The notes under the pieces: model-generated
Told to the model about the DNA's origin: nothing
What the model saw: only the letters and a program-made list of their open reading frames with translations
Databases searched by the model: none
In this document: in pieces, positions 29,404 through 38,473 of the stretch
Position numbering within the stretch: position 1 is the stretch's first letter
Layout of the letters: every line of letters starts with the position of its first letter
Assembly (NCBI GenBank): GCA_028279625.1
Contig: JANQNM010000079.1
Location: 1 to 43,252 of the forward strand
Length of the DNA: 43,252 bases
Direction of reading: 5' to 3'
Origin: Candidatus Nitrosopumilus sp.
Lineage (GTDB): Archaea > Thermoproteota > Nitrososphaeria > Nitrososphaerales > Nitrosopumilaceae
Program-made: the position numbers and the translations under genes

Positions 29404-29520
29404 TTACTTTTTATTTGCTGCACAGTTGCAATCAGGACCACAGGTACATACGCCTGTACTACTACATTGACAACCTGCGTCTATGCAACCTTCGCTGTTC
29501 ACTGAACATCCACAAGACAT
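29404..29520 (-). CDS. Metallothionein-like Cys-rich mini-protein (38 aa, 9 Cys)
   Basis: MSCGCSVNSEGCIDAGCQCSSTGVCTCGPDCNCAANKK*; adjacent to the copper ATPase. Confidence 0.8.
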   Translation of the reverse strand: MSCGCSVNSEGCIDAGCQCSSTGVCTCGPDCNCAANKK

Positions 29521-29680
29521 ATTCTTACTATGCAAATCTCCTATTTAACAAATTATTATACTTCTCATTTATGAATACTAGAATTCCTTCTTAGTTTGGC
29601 AACTGTACCAGTTTTTCTAGAAATTTTAAAAAATTTGATTTCGCATCTAACTATAATAATCATAAAACGAAATAAGAAAT

Positions 29681-31090
29681 GTGAGTGAACAAAAAGAAAC
29701 ATCTGTTACAAAAAAAACATTGGTGTTTATTTTATTTGGTTTGTTCTCTGTAATTTTTGTAGGTGTGATTTTTTCATTTACAACTGAGCTTAGTCCTGAA
29801 GCTAGTCAAAATTACACTTTTTCATCTTGGTTAGTTCTTGCATATACTGCAGGACTTTCTATGATTATACTTCCGTGCACTCTTCCTTTTGTTTTCATGA
29901 TCGTTCCAATGACTGTGAATAAAGGATTGAAAAGAGGATTGTTAACTGCATCTTTGTTTGGTGCAGGTCTTATCACAACATTGACACTTTATGGAGGAGG
30001 ACTTGCATATCTTGGGCAAATTACAGGTATCAATACATTATCGACTTGGTTGATGTTGGCTGCAGGAATTATCACTTATGCATATGGTCTTCATAGAATT
30101 GGTTTGGTAAAGATTCCAACCCCATCTTACTCTGGCACTCCTGGCTTTATGAAAAATCGAGGTGACTTTTCTAAAACATATCTTATGGGAGTTTTGGTGG
30201 GTAATGCAGGGGTTGGATGTACTAATCCTTTGTTCTACTTGATGTTGTTTTACATAATGGGTTCTGGTGATCCAATTTCAGGAATTTCACTTGGTTTTGT
30301 TCATGGTGTTGGCCGAGCAATTCCATTGGTTTTAGTTGCAATACTTGCCATCATGGGATTTAATCCAACAAAGGGATTGATTGCAAAGAGACAAAAAATT
30401 GAAAGAGCAAGTGGTTATCTTCTTATCATAATTGGTTCATTTTTGATCATAAATTCTACCAATGAAGGACAAGCTTGGTACATGAATACTGTTTTGCATA
30501 CTGTTTGGAATGATATTGTTGATGCAACAGGAATGTCTGAAAATTTGAAAATCTTCATGATGCCTGGAGTAGATCATTCCAAAATGGGACATGAAAGTGT
30601 ACCTTCTGATGCCCTAATCAAACTAACATCTCAAGAAGATTGGCGTGTCTACTTTTGGTGGGAGCCTGGGGGAGTCATTGGTGTTGACAAATCAAATGAC
30701 TTTAACATGATGTTTCATGAACCTATTACAAACATCATGCTTGAGAATGTAAAGTATGACATGACTGTTTATCTCAATGGCGAACTTTTAGATTCCAAAC
30801 AGGGATTATTTACTGAGACTGGACATGTAGTACATACAATGACATTTCCTGAAAGAGGTTCTGCAAGAGTTTTGATACATAATATTGATGGAGAAACTAC
30901 CCAAGCAACATTTTCATTTCAAGTAGCTCCTGAGGCAAAATCTATCTATAGAGAAGGTGGCACTCAATTTCTATTTCCATTAGAAATGGTTCCTGTGTTT
31001 ACTGCATTAATGATTGTAATACCTATCGTAATCTCAAAAGTTAAGAACAGGACACAGGAAGGTTCAACTGAGCTAATTTCTAACAAGTAA
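29681..31090 (+). CDS. CcdA/DsbD-like transmembrane protein with extra C-terminal domain (GTG start)
   Basis: AYTAGLSMIILPCTLPFVFMIVPMTVNKGLKRGLL...LVGNAGVGCTNPLFYLMLFYI. Confidence 0.75.
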   Translation: MSEQKETSVTKKTLVFILFGLFSVIFVGVIFSFTTELSPEASQNYTFSSWLVLAYTAGLSMIILPCTLPFVFMIVPMTVNKGLKRGLLTASLFGAGLITTLTLYGGGLAYLGQITGINTLSTWLMLAAGIITYAYGLHRIGLVKIPTPSYSGTPGFMKNRGDFSKTYLMGVLVGNAGVGCTNPLFYLMLFYIMGSGDPISGISLGFVHGVGRAIPLVLVAILAIMGFNPTKGLIAKRQKIERASGYLLIIIGSFLIINSTNEGQAWYMNTVLHTVWNDIVDATGMSENLKIFMMPGVDHSKMGHESVPSDALIKLTSQEDWRVYFWWEPGGVIGVDKSNDFNMMFHEPITNIMLENVKYDMTVYLNGELLDSKQGLFTETGHVVHTMTFPERGSARVLIHNIDGETTQATFSFQVAPEAKSIYREGGTQFLFPLEMVPVFTALMIVIPIVISKVKNRTQEGSTELISNK

Positions 31091-31549
31091 TACTGGACAA
31101 GGTGCAATCTCAGAAATAGCTCTTGCAATGCTTCCAAGTGCTTGAATCTTTACTAATCCTGTAAGGCCGTGACTACCTATGACAATAAGATCGTACTTTC
31201 CTTTTTTAGAAAATTCAATTATTTTCTCAATTGTATTTCCTTCTAAAATTTTGTATTCAGCAGCAACATTTTCTTTTTTTGAATCATTTACTATGCTTGT
31301 GAGACTTTTCTTTAGATCTATCCTAATGGCACAGACTGTTTTATGAAATTCTTTTTGGACCTTTTTGTCATTTGTCAGAATACCTAAAATCTTTGAAGGT
31401 GGAGGATTAGTCCCACTTGGCACTACTGTAATAAAAGAAATTCTTGCATCAAATTTTTTTGCTATGGAAATAGCTTTTTTGGCTGCTTTTTTTGAATAAT
31501 TTGAACCATCAAATGGCACAAGAATTTTTTTGATGTCTTCATTTGTCAT
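31073..31549 (-). CDS. Universal stress protein (UspA family)
   Basis: KILVPFDGSNYSKKAAKKAISIA...YDLIVIGSHGLTGLVKIQALGSIARAISEIAPCPVLLV. Confidence 0.93.
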   Translation of the reverse strand: MTNEDIKKILVPFDGSNYSKKAAKKAISIAKKFDARISFITVVPSGTNPPPSKILGILTNDKKVQKEFHKTVCAIRIDLKKSLTSIVNDSKKENVAAEYKILEGNTIEKIIEFSKKGKYDLIVIGSHGLTGLVKIQALGSIARAISEIAPCPVLLVRN

Positions 31550-31647
31550 ACTAGACTAAAACACATGATTTCCTATTAAGGAAAATTGAAATTATCAACA
31601 TTGAATATTGTGTCTATCTGCATCCGTTTTTAACTCCAAAATGGTAT

Positions 31648-31732
31648 CTGAATTCCCATGGAGTTGAATCATTACAGACTCAGACTACATCTGAACTAAA
31701 TTTAGTCCCTCATGGGGAATTTCTGATTGGTT
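31648..31732. repeat. Dispersed intergenic repeat, copy 2
   Basis: About 90% identical over ~70 bp to 24621-24705. Confidence 0.8.
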
Positions 31733-31865
31733 AAACTCTCTGAATGTACGAATCTGTCAAGATTTGAATTACTGAAGATCCCCCTCAGGATAAATTGGTG
31801 AGAATGAGATAAAAGAAAATGACAAATAGAAAACATTAATTCAAAACACAATTAAATAAATCATT

Positions 31866-32462
31866 ATGGGAATTGATCCTAATGTAGTGATATCTTCTAT
31901 TGCAATTATTGTAGCCATAGGTGGAATTATAATGACAGGCATATTGACTAGAAATTCAAATAAACTAACACAACAATCTAATGAATTACTAGAAATAGAA
32001 TTAAAATCAAAACTACGTCCAATGTTTAAACTTATTTTTAATCTAGTTTCTCCACAACATAATGAACATTTGATCACTTTTGATGTAGACATAAAAAATT
32101 ATGGAACAGTTCCAGCAAGAAAAATCATAACTAAATCTAATAAAACAAACAATACACATCTAATTGAAATAACAAAAGAAAATGATGAATTAACAACATC
32201 CTTTCCGATAGGAACAATTCAAAATGAAGGATCTGTAAGATTTGTACGAGAGATAGAGAAAACTGAACAAATCCCTATGTGTTATTTCATCTGGTTTGAA
32301 TATTATTATCTTGATAAAAAAGAAGAAACTGTAGTACTATGTACAATTAATCAAAAAAATTGGGCTGACGTTCAACAAAAATGGTTTATTCAAGAAGACA
32401 TCGATGAAGCCAGACAAGAATGGAACAATATTCGAACTGGCAAACGTTCTGCTTCTATTTAA
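31866..32462 (+). CDS. Hypothetical protein with N-terminal TM
   Basis: 198 aa; VVISSIAIIVAIGGIIMTGIL then beta-rich region. Confidence 0.7.
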   Translation: MGIDPNVVISSIAIIVAIGGIIMTGILTRNSNKLTQQSNELLEIELKSKLRPMFKLIFNLVSPQHNEHLITFDVDIKNYGTVPARKIITKSNKTNNTHLIEITKENDELTTSFPIGTIQNEGSVRFVREIEKTEQIPMCYFIWFEYYYLDKKEETVVLCTINQKNWADVQQKWFIQEDIDEARQEWNNIRTGKRSASI

Positions 32463-32711
32463 CACAACTATTCTATTACCACTATATATGCCCATACAAC
32501 AATTCATGAAATTATTTTCTTCTTTGTTTCTTAAAGATCAAATCTGCCAAGGTTTGATCTGCTCAACATGTATGAAATAGATTTCATATTTAGACGAAAA
32601 ATATGGAAAGATTATCGTGTTTTATGATTCAACAAATATTGAATCATGATTACTAAATACAACTTAAGTTCGGGCAAATAATCAAAAATTTATTAGCACA
32701 GTCTTCAAGGT

Positions 32712-33401
32712 TTGTTTAATATGGTCTCATTTGATGAATTGAATAAAAATGACAATACTCTGGTAATGCATTATACAACTACTTTACTAGATTCTGATCC
32801 CACTCTGATAACAGGAATATCTATTAAAATTCTTAATGAAGAACAAACAGATGCTATTGCCACTGATGATGAAAAAGAGAATCTACAATGGTTACTAAAT
32901 TATCTTAAAGAAAAACAAAATTATAAAATTATTACCTGGAATCAAACTTCAGAAAAATATGGACCTCTTCACATTATATCTCGTTGTAAAGAACATGGTT
33001 TAGATTATGAATACATTCAAGTTAATAATTTTATTGACCTAGACGAAATGCTCAATGAAGAATATGGGAAACCATATCTCAAATGTCCTCGAAATATAAT
33101 GAGTTCAAAATTCATTACATTAGCTAATAAAAATAATATTACCATCACAGATGCACAACCAGGATTAATGGAAATTATTCTTTACTATCAAAAAAACTAC
33201 AAATCAATCAAATCTTCGGTTTCACGAAAAACCAAAATCCTTTCACATATTCTTGAATATCAATTAAAAGGAGAACTAAAAGTAGATTGGACTCAGAAAA
33301 GAATAACAAAATTTCTAAAAAAGAAACGAGTAATTGGCCCAACAGTTATAGCTATCCTAATATCTGCCCTTTTTTTAATGATTGATAGAATATTTCCTTA
33401 A
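32712..33401 (+). CDS. Hypothetical protein with C-terminal TM anchor; possible ribonuclease H-like fold
   Basis: 229 aa; KIITWNQTSEKYGPLHIISRCKEHGLDYEYIQVNNFIDLDEM; C-terminal VIGPTVIAILISALFLMIDRIF. Confidence 0.65.
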   Translation: MFNMVSFDELNKNDNTLVMHYTTTLLDSDPTLITGISIKILNEEQTDAIATDDEKENLQWLLNYLKEKQNYKIITWNQTSEKYGPLHIISRCKEHGLDYEYIQVNNFIDLDEMLNEEYGKPYLKCPRNIMSSKFITLANKNNITITDAQPGLMEIILYYQKNYKSIKSSVSRKTKILSHILEYQLKGELKVDWTQKRITKFLKKKRVIGPTVIAILISALFLMIDRIFP

Positions 33402-33468
33402 TTTTTAAAATTTAGTAATGTGGAACCTCAACATAATAGAAGGAGAAATAGGTGTACTCTAAAAAGCA

Positions 33469-33927
33469 TTGAACCGAAATAAATTAAAAAAATATCAATT
33501 AATTAACTTTTTAAGTTATTTAATATACGGAATATCCTTTTTTGGATTTTCGTATATAATTATAACACAGGTTAGATTCTATTTAAGAGAATTTCTACAG
33601 GTTAACGATGCAGACATTCTAATAATTTTTCAGCTATTGGGAGTTCTTTTGTGGATATCTATTCTTACAAATTTTTCAGCTAGAATTTATCATCACTGTA
33701 ATGAATTTCTTTTTAATATATTATATCATAAAAAAATTATGCCTATGAATGATAATGATAAAAAACATGCAATTATGGTTACACGGATGTTTGCCACTGC
33801 ATTTATTGTAGTAGGTTATACATTTGCTTTAGAATCTGTTGATTATTTTCTTTACGACAATGATTTATTATGTTTGAGATTCAATGATTCGGTTTCATCC
33901 TTTGAAGTGTTGACTTGTTTGATATAA
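33469..33927 (+). CDS. Hypothetical multi-TM membrane protein (TTG start)
   Basis: 152 aa, three hydrophobic segments. Confidence 0.6.
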   Translation: MNRNKLKKYQLINFLSYLIYGISFFGFSYIIITQVRFYLREFLQVNDADILIIFQLLGVLLWISILTNFSARIYHHCNEFLFNILYHKKIMPMNDNDKKHAIMVTRMFATAFIVVGYTFALESVDYFLYDNDLLCLRFNDSVSSFEVLTCLI

Positions 33928-34113
33928 TTATTCTATAAGAAATCTTCAAAACCATACTTTGGAATAATTTGCCAAAACTAGTAAAGAATACAAGTGAGAG
34001 AATTTTTAATTAAATAAATTATCTTCTTTTCCAATTTATTTTTCTTATGTTCTTTTTGCGATCAACAATCAATAGGTTTGAATCATTTTTGAATTTGGAT
34101 AAGATTTGGAAAT

Positions 34114-34524
34114 TTAGTTTGATTTATCGTCTTGATTAGGTTTGGACGACAAGATAATTCGTAATTCCTTCAAATTTTTTCTAAACAAACTATACCCTAA
34201 AAATGAACAAATTACTCCTGAAACTACTCCAATTAACATCAAGTCTTGAAATGCGTAATTCATAGAGGTTGCAGGTAGAGTTTGAATATAGAATAAAGTA
34301 GGAATAGAATTAACAAATTGTGCAATCGCTAAAACGCCTAATACTACTGCAAGTCCTAAAGAAGGAATAGAAGTAAGAAGTATGATTTTTTCCTTATGAT
34401 TGTAATTGGATAATTTTTTGTTAAGAAATTGTCTATAACCAGAAAGAGTGAAAGGTAATTGCAATAATGTAATAACAGAAGCAATTAAAGCAATAATCCA
34501 AAGATTATCTTCGAACATATTCAT
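34114..34524 (-). CDS. Hypothetical multi-TM membrane protein
   Basis: 136 aa, three TM-like segments. Confidence 0.65.
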   Translation of the reverse strand: MNMFEDNLWIIALIASVITLLQLPFTLSGYRQFLNKKLSNYNHKEKIILLTSIPSLGLAVVLGVLAIAQFVNSIPTLFYIQTLPATSMNYAFQDLMLIGVVSGVICSFLGYSLFRKNLKELRIILSSKPNQDDKSN

Positions 34525-34817
34525 GTTTCACAAATATCATAAATAAGATTTTAGCAATTTTTCCATGTTTTACACACAAATCATGGAATTTTTTTCCGAA
34601 TTCGAATCTTCAAGATTTGAACATTAATTCTCTTATGGAGTTGCTAATTTGGTTCAAATCTCTAAGCATTAAAGGAAATAATCTATAGTTCAAAATACTA
34701 GATTTATCAACGTAATTCTCTTGTTTGATAAGATGTATGCTTCTAGTACATGGTGATGAAACTTAGGCACGGATTAGATTGGATCCTTAAAATATGTATT
34801 TTGTAATATAATAAAAA

Positions 34818-35699
34818 ATGTCCGAAGATATGAAAAAAAAATTCGAATATGACTTTGAAGCATTTGGTATTGCTATTAGAGAAGAGGAGTTTAAAGAAGC
34901 AAATATTTTTGCTAATAGAATTATGAGCAATGCATACCTATTGGACGGAAAAGATTTTGGAGTTCTTGGTCACATATTAAAAGAAGTTGCAAATGACGGT
35001 ATCAATATATTACAATCAAAAGAACCAAAATTGATTAAAGAATACACACAGAATTCCATAGAATTTTTTGGAAAGATTACTAAAATGATTGAAACTGATT
35101 CAATTAATTTAAAAAATGCATGGAATAATTATTCGGATCATCAAGATAAGACTAAATTATTATTTATGTCTCCGGCAGAATCAAAAGCATATCAAAAAAC
35201 AGACAAAAGCCTATCAAATAAAGTGATTAAAAAATTAATGGAACTTTTAGAAAAAGAGATACAAATTCTAGCGTACAGACCCAATAATTTTTTCCTAGGA
35301 ATGTTAAATGAAATAGGAAGAGTATCTAAAGTAAATGGATTGTATGCATATGATGAACACTTTGTGTCGTTATTGAGGATGATTCAAAAAATAGATGATT
35401 ATGTTAAACAAACATCGTCTGGAAGTGATTTTGTTACTCGTTCAAAAAGAGAAACAATTCAATTAACAGAAAAAATTATTCAAGTATACAAGTCCATAGA
35501 TTCCAAAAATCAACAAGATGAAAAAATTAACGAATTATTGTGGATTTTGATAAAGATTTGGAGAGCATACTTCATTAAGTTTATGGAAGTTGGTCAAGTT
35601 AATTATTCGATGAAAGAAGAACAGGTACCTGGAGATCCTGAGAGATCTAAGTTGGTAGATGAGATTACTAAATATATAGAAAAAGAAATCGGAGTGTAG
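34818..35699 (+). CDS. Hypothetical helical protein
   Basis: 293 aa; 3-nt gap to next gene, operon. Confidence 0.7.
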   Translation: MSEDMKKKFEYDFEAFGIAIREEEFKEANIFANRIMSNAYLLDGKDFGVLGHILKEVANDGINILQSKEPKLIKEYTQNSIEFFGKITKMIETDSINLKNAWNNYSDHQDKTKLLFMSPAESKAYQKTDKSLSNKVIKKLMELLEKEIQILAYRPNNFFLGMLNEIGRVSKVNGLYAYDEHFVSLLRMIQKIDDYVKQTSSGSDFVTRSKRETIQLTEKIIQVYKSIDSKNQQDEKINELLWILIKIWRAYFIKFMEVGQVNYSMKEEQVPGDPERSKLVDEITKYIEKEIGV

Positions 35700-35702
35700 T
35701 AG

Positions 35703-36629
35703 ATGAACCTCGAAGTTATTTTAAAAGATGAAATTGCAAAAAATCATGCTCAATTTTTAAATGCACCAAAAAATACCCAGAAAATACTTGTTAAGAAATT
35801 GATAAAAGAAGCAGTTTCGACATCTCTTAAAACAATAAAACTCCCTCCATTGAAAGATGCATTTCAGCAGAGGATTGATGAATACAAATACAATCGAAGA
35901 AATCAACAATATCGCCGAAAACACAAATTACCAAATTATGAGCTTCTGGAGAGATTATACAAAATACAAAATAAAGATGTAAAAACGGATCGAACAGATT
36001 TCTTTTTGCAGAGAATAAAGATCGATTATGCATCGCTAGGAAAAAGGATTATGGATTTGGTATCAAATACGGAACGAAAAACTCACATTAGTTATGGAAA
36101 TTATTCCAAAAACCAACTTCCAAAAGAATCATGTTTCTTTAAATTTTATGAAATAGACCAAACAATATTTGAATCTGAAAAAGGTACAAGGAATGAAATA
36201 ACTCGTTTTAAATACAAACTGTTGGATCCAATTCACAAATCATTACTAATCTCAGAAAAAACAAACATGAAAACAATACAAAGTGCGGACTCGATAAAAC
36301 AAGGATTTACAGAAAATCTGTTTGTATTATATGATTTACAATCATTTCTAAATTTTGTGAATGTGTTAGAAGAAAGATCTAAAACAGACATAGTATTAAA
36401 TGATACAAAAAATTATGCATTTGATGTATTGAAAGAATATTATTTTGAAATTTTCAAATCGCATGGACATCCAATAACAAAAGAAAATACAATGGAATAC
36501 ATTTTAGAAAATGATGAGTTCAGAATACTTTCAGAGGAAAATCCATTAACGCAGGGATTTACCATGCTTTTAGCAAACTCTATACAAATCCCAGACATAA
36601 TTGAGTTAATAGAAAACGAACACTGTTAG
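35703..36629 (+). CDS. Hypothetical protein
   Basis: 308 aa; directly follows 34818..35699. Confidence 0.7.
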   Translation: MNLEVILKDEIAKNHAQFLNAPKNTQKILVKKLIKEAVSTSLKTIKLPPLKDAFQQRIDEYKYNRRNQQYRRKHKLPNYELLERLYKIQNKDVKTDRTDFFLQRIKIDYASLGKRIMDLVSNTERKTHISYGNYSKNQLPKESCFFKFYEIDQTIFESEKGTRNEITRFKYKLLDPIHKSLLISEKTNMKTIQSADSIKQGFTENLFVLYDLQSFLNFVNVLEERSKTDIVLNDTKNYAFDVLKEYYFEIFKSHGHPITKENTMEYILENDEFRILSEENPLTQGFTMLLANSIQIPDIIELIENEHC

Positions 36630-36632
36630 AAA

Positions 36633-37043
36633 TTATTTAAATTTGTAATCCAAATTTGTTTTTGCAACAATTCTACAAATTATGATGAAAAGTTGATTGA
36701 TATCAGTGGAACCATTTTTAGTTAGTTTTGAAAGATGTTTGAATCCCTTATGCATTGCTTTTACAATTAGTGATTTATCAATAATCTGTAACGAAATTAT
36801 ATCACGTTCATGAGGAAAGAGTCCTCCCCTGTCTAATCTATGTTCAACAGAGATTACAGATTGAGCAATTTTTCGACCAAGACATTTTTGAAAAGCAGTA
36901 TATTGATCAAGATATTTTTCTTTTTTGAGTTGATTATTGGTGCATTTCATCAAAGTATTTCCAAGAAGTTCGCTTTCATAATAATCACCTAAAATATCAG
37001 AAGTGGCATTTACAAATTCAGATTCAGAGTTGGATAAAAGCAT
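36633..37043 (-). CDS. Hypothetical protein
   Basis: 136 aa; convergent with 35703..36629. Confidence 0.6.
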   Translation of the reverse strand: MLLSNSESEFVNATSDILGDYYESELLGNTLMKCTNNQLKKEKYLDQYTAFQKCLGRKIAQSVISVEHRLDRGGLFPHERDIISLQIIDKSLIVKAMHKGFKHLSKLTKNGSTDINQLFIIICRIVAKTNLDYKFK

Positions 37044-37058
37044 AAGAAATAGAAATAG

Positions 37059-37463
37059 CTAATCAGATAAATTTTCTTCTATGTTTTTTACAGGACGTGT
37101 TAATAGCCCCATAGAAATTCCAATTGAAGGTAGTGCTCCAAATTGAATAATCTGAAGTAAAAATGACTCAAAATTGATAAAATCGGGAGAATTAGGTAAA
37201 GAAATTAAACCAAATAGGGACAAAATTACAAGAGCAGTAAAGTTTCCGCCTATGATTGATGTAAGAAATATTGAAAAAAAGTATTTGATTTTTTTCTGAG
37301 AAGAATAAATAGATACAAAAGAAACTATGGTTAACATCACCAGAGTCAAAATTAGAACCTCGCTTATAGACATTGAAGAAAATACCTCTTCAATGTCCTT
37401 GTTAACAACAACCTCGACAAGGCCTATTATTATAGGCAAAAAAATTACTATAATTTTATGCAC
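37059..37463 (-). CDS. Hypothetical membrane protein
   Basis: 134 aa with four hydrophobic segments. Confidence 0.65.
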   Translation of the reverse strand: MHKIIVIFLPIIIGLVEVVVNKDIEEVFSSMSISEVLILTLVMLTIVSFVSIYSSQKKIKYFFSIFLTSIIGGNFTALVILSLFGLISLPNSPDFINFESFLLQIIQFGALPSIGISMGLLTRPVKNIEENLSD

Positions 37464-37550
37464 AATACCTTCTATAGTTATTCATATATGAATTTCAATA
37501 TAAAGTAGGAATATTAGAATAATCATGATTTTTCTAGAACAATAACATAC

Positions 37551-38177
37551 CTATCTCTGAATGTCGTGGCTACTGTCAAAAATATCGTATAATTTTTTTT
37601 GTCTGTATATTACGAGCGCTACAAAGACAGCTATTGCACTGCCTCCATACATATACATGAATTCTGGCCTATCATCATTCATAGAATCTATTGAAAATGA
37701 GATAAGCACAGCAATAATTAGCAATAGAAAATTAAATTGTGTGTTAAAATATGCAAGTTTTCTTTCTCTACTATAATTTCTCTGACGATATTTCTTGTTA
37801 AATATTATTGTCAGCATCAAACGAATTCCTAAAGGAAGCATGATTACTCCATAAATAAAGTCAATTATCAATAACTGAATTTTTGGTTGTATTTCTTGCT
37901 TCATCTCATCACTTAGTGAGATATAATCCGTAATGCCCTGACTATCAAACTCTGCTTTTAGTCCAAAAGCTAAAACTAAAGCAATGATTCCTGTGATAAT
38001 CATTGATGATGCAACTGTAGATTTGAAAGCATCATGTTCTATCAGCCGGTTTATTGTACGCATATGGAATTTTAATCTAGATTGACTTTTGATTGTTACT
38101 AATCTTGTAATTTGTAAATTTCTAACATAGACAATCAATCGTTTTGATAAATTATTTTCTAATATCTTAAGATACAA
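37551..38177 (-). CDS. Hypothetical membrane protein
   Basis: 208 aa with four hydrophobic segments. Confidence 0.65.
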   Translation of the reverse strand: MYLKILENNLSKRLIVYVRNLQITRLVTIKSQSRLKFHMRTINRLIEHDAFKSTVASSMIITGIIALVLAFGLKAEFDSQGITDYISLSDEMKQEIQPKIQLLIIDFIYGVIMLPLGIRLMLTIIFNKKYRQRNYSRERKLAYFNTQFNFLLLIIAVLISFSIDSMNDDRPEFMYMYGGSAIAVFVALVIYRQKKLYDIFDSSHDIQR

Positions 38178-38235
38178 CTTAATTCTCTCATAGAGACTTA
38201 CGGTTTAGTTCAAATCTCTTTGAAGATTAAAAAAT

Positions 38236-38373
38236 CTATAACTCTGCATCGGTCTTAAGATACAATCGATCATTTTCTTCTACAAAAATTATTGAATCTC
38301 CGTTTTTGAGATCATATTTTTCTCTAACTTTCTTGGGAATTGTAATTTGATACTTGTAGGTAATTGTAGTCAT
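38236..38373 (-). CDS. SpoVT/AbrB-type swapped-hairpin DNA-binding mini-protein (45 aa)
   Basis: MTTITYKYQITIPKKVREKYDLKNGDSIIFVEENDRLYLKTDAEL*; not in ORF track. Confidence 0.82.
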   Translation of the reverse strand: MTTITYKYQITIPKKVREKYDLKNGDSIIFVEENDRLYLKTDAEL

Positions 38374-38473
38374 TCCTAAAATTTCATTTTTTGTTCCTTT
38401 CAATTCTTTTTCCCCTTACTAGTATGAAAAGTAAGTAAGATTGATTAATTAGACCAAGGAAAGTAAGGAGAAT

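Noticed and set aside
29397-29594. Plus-strand 65-aa ORF
   Set aside because: Antisense to the Cys-rich metallothionein-like ORF, which is better supported
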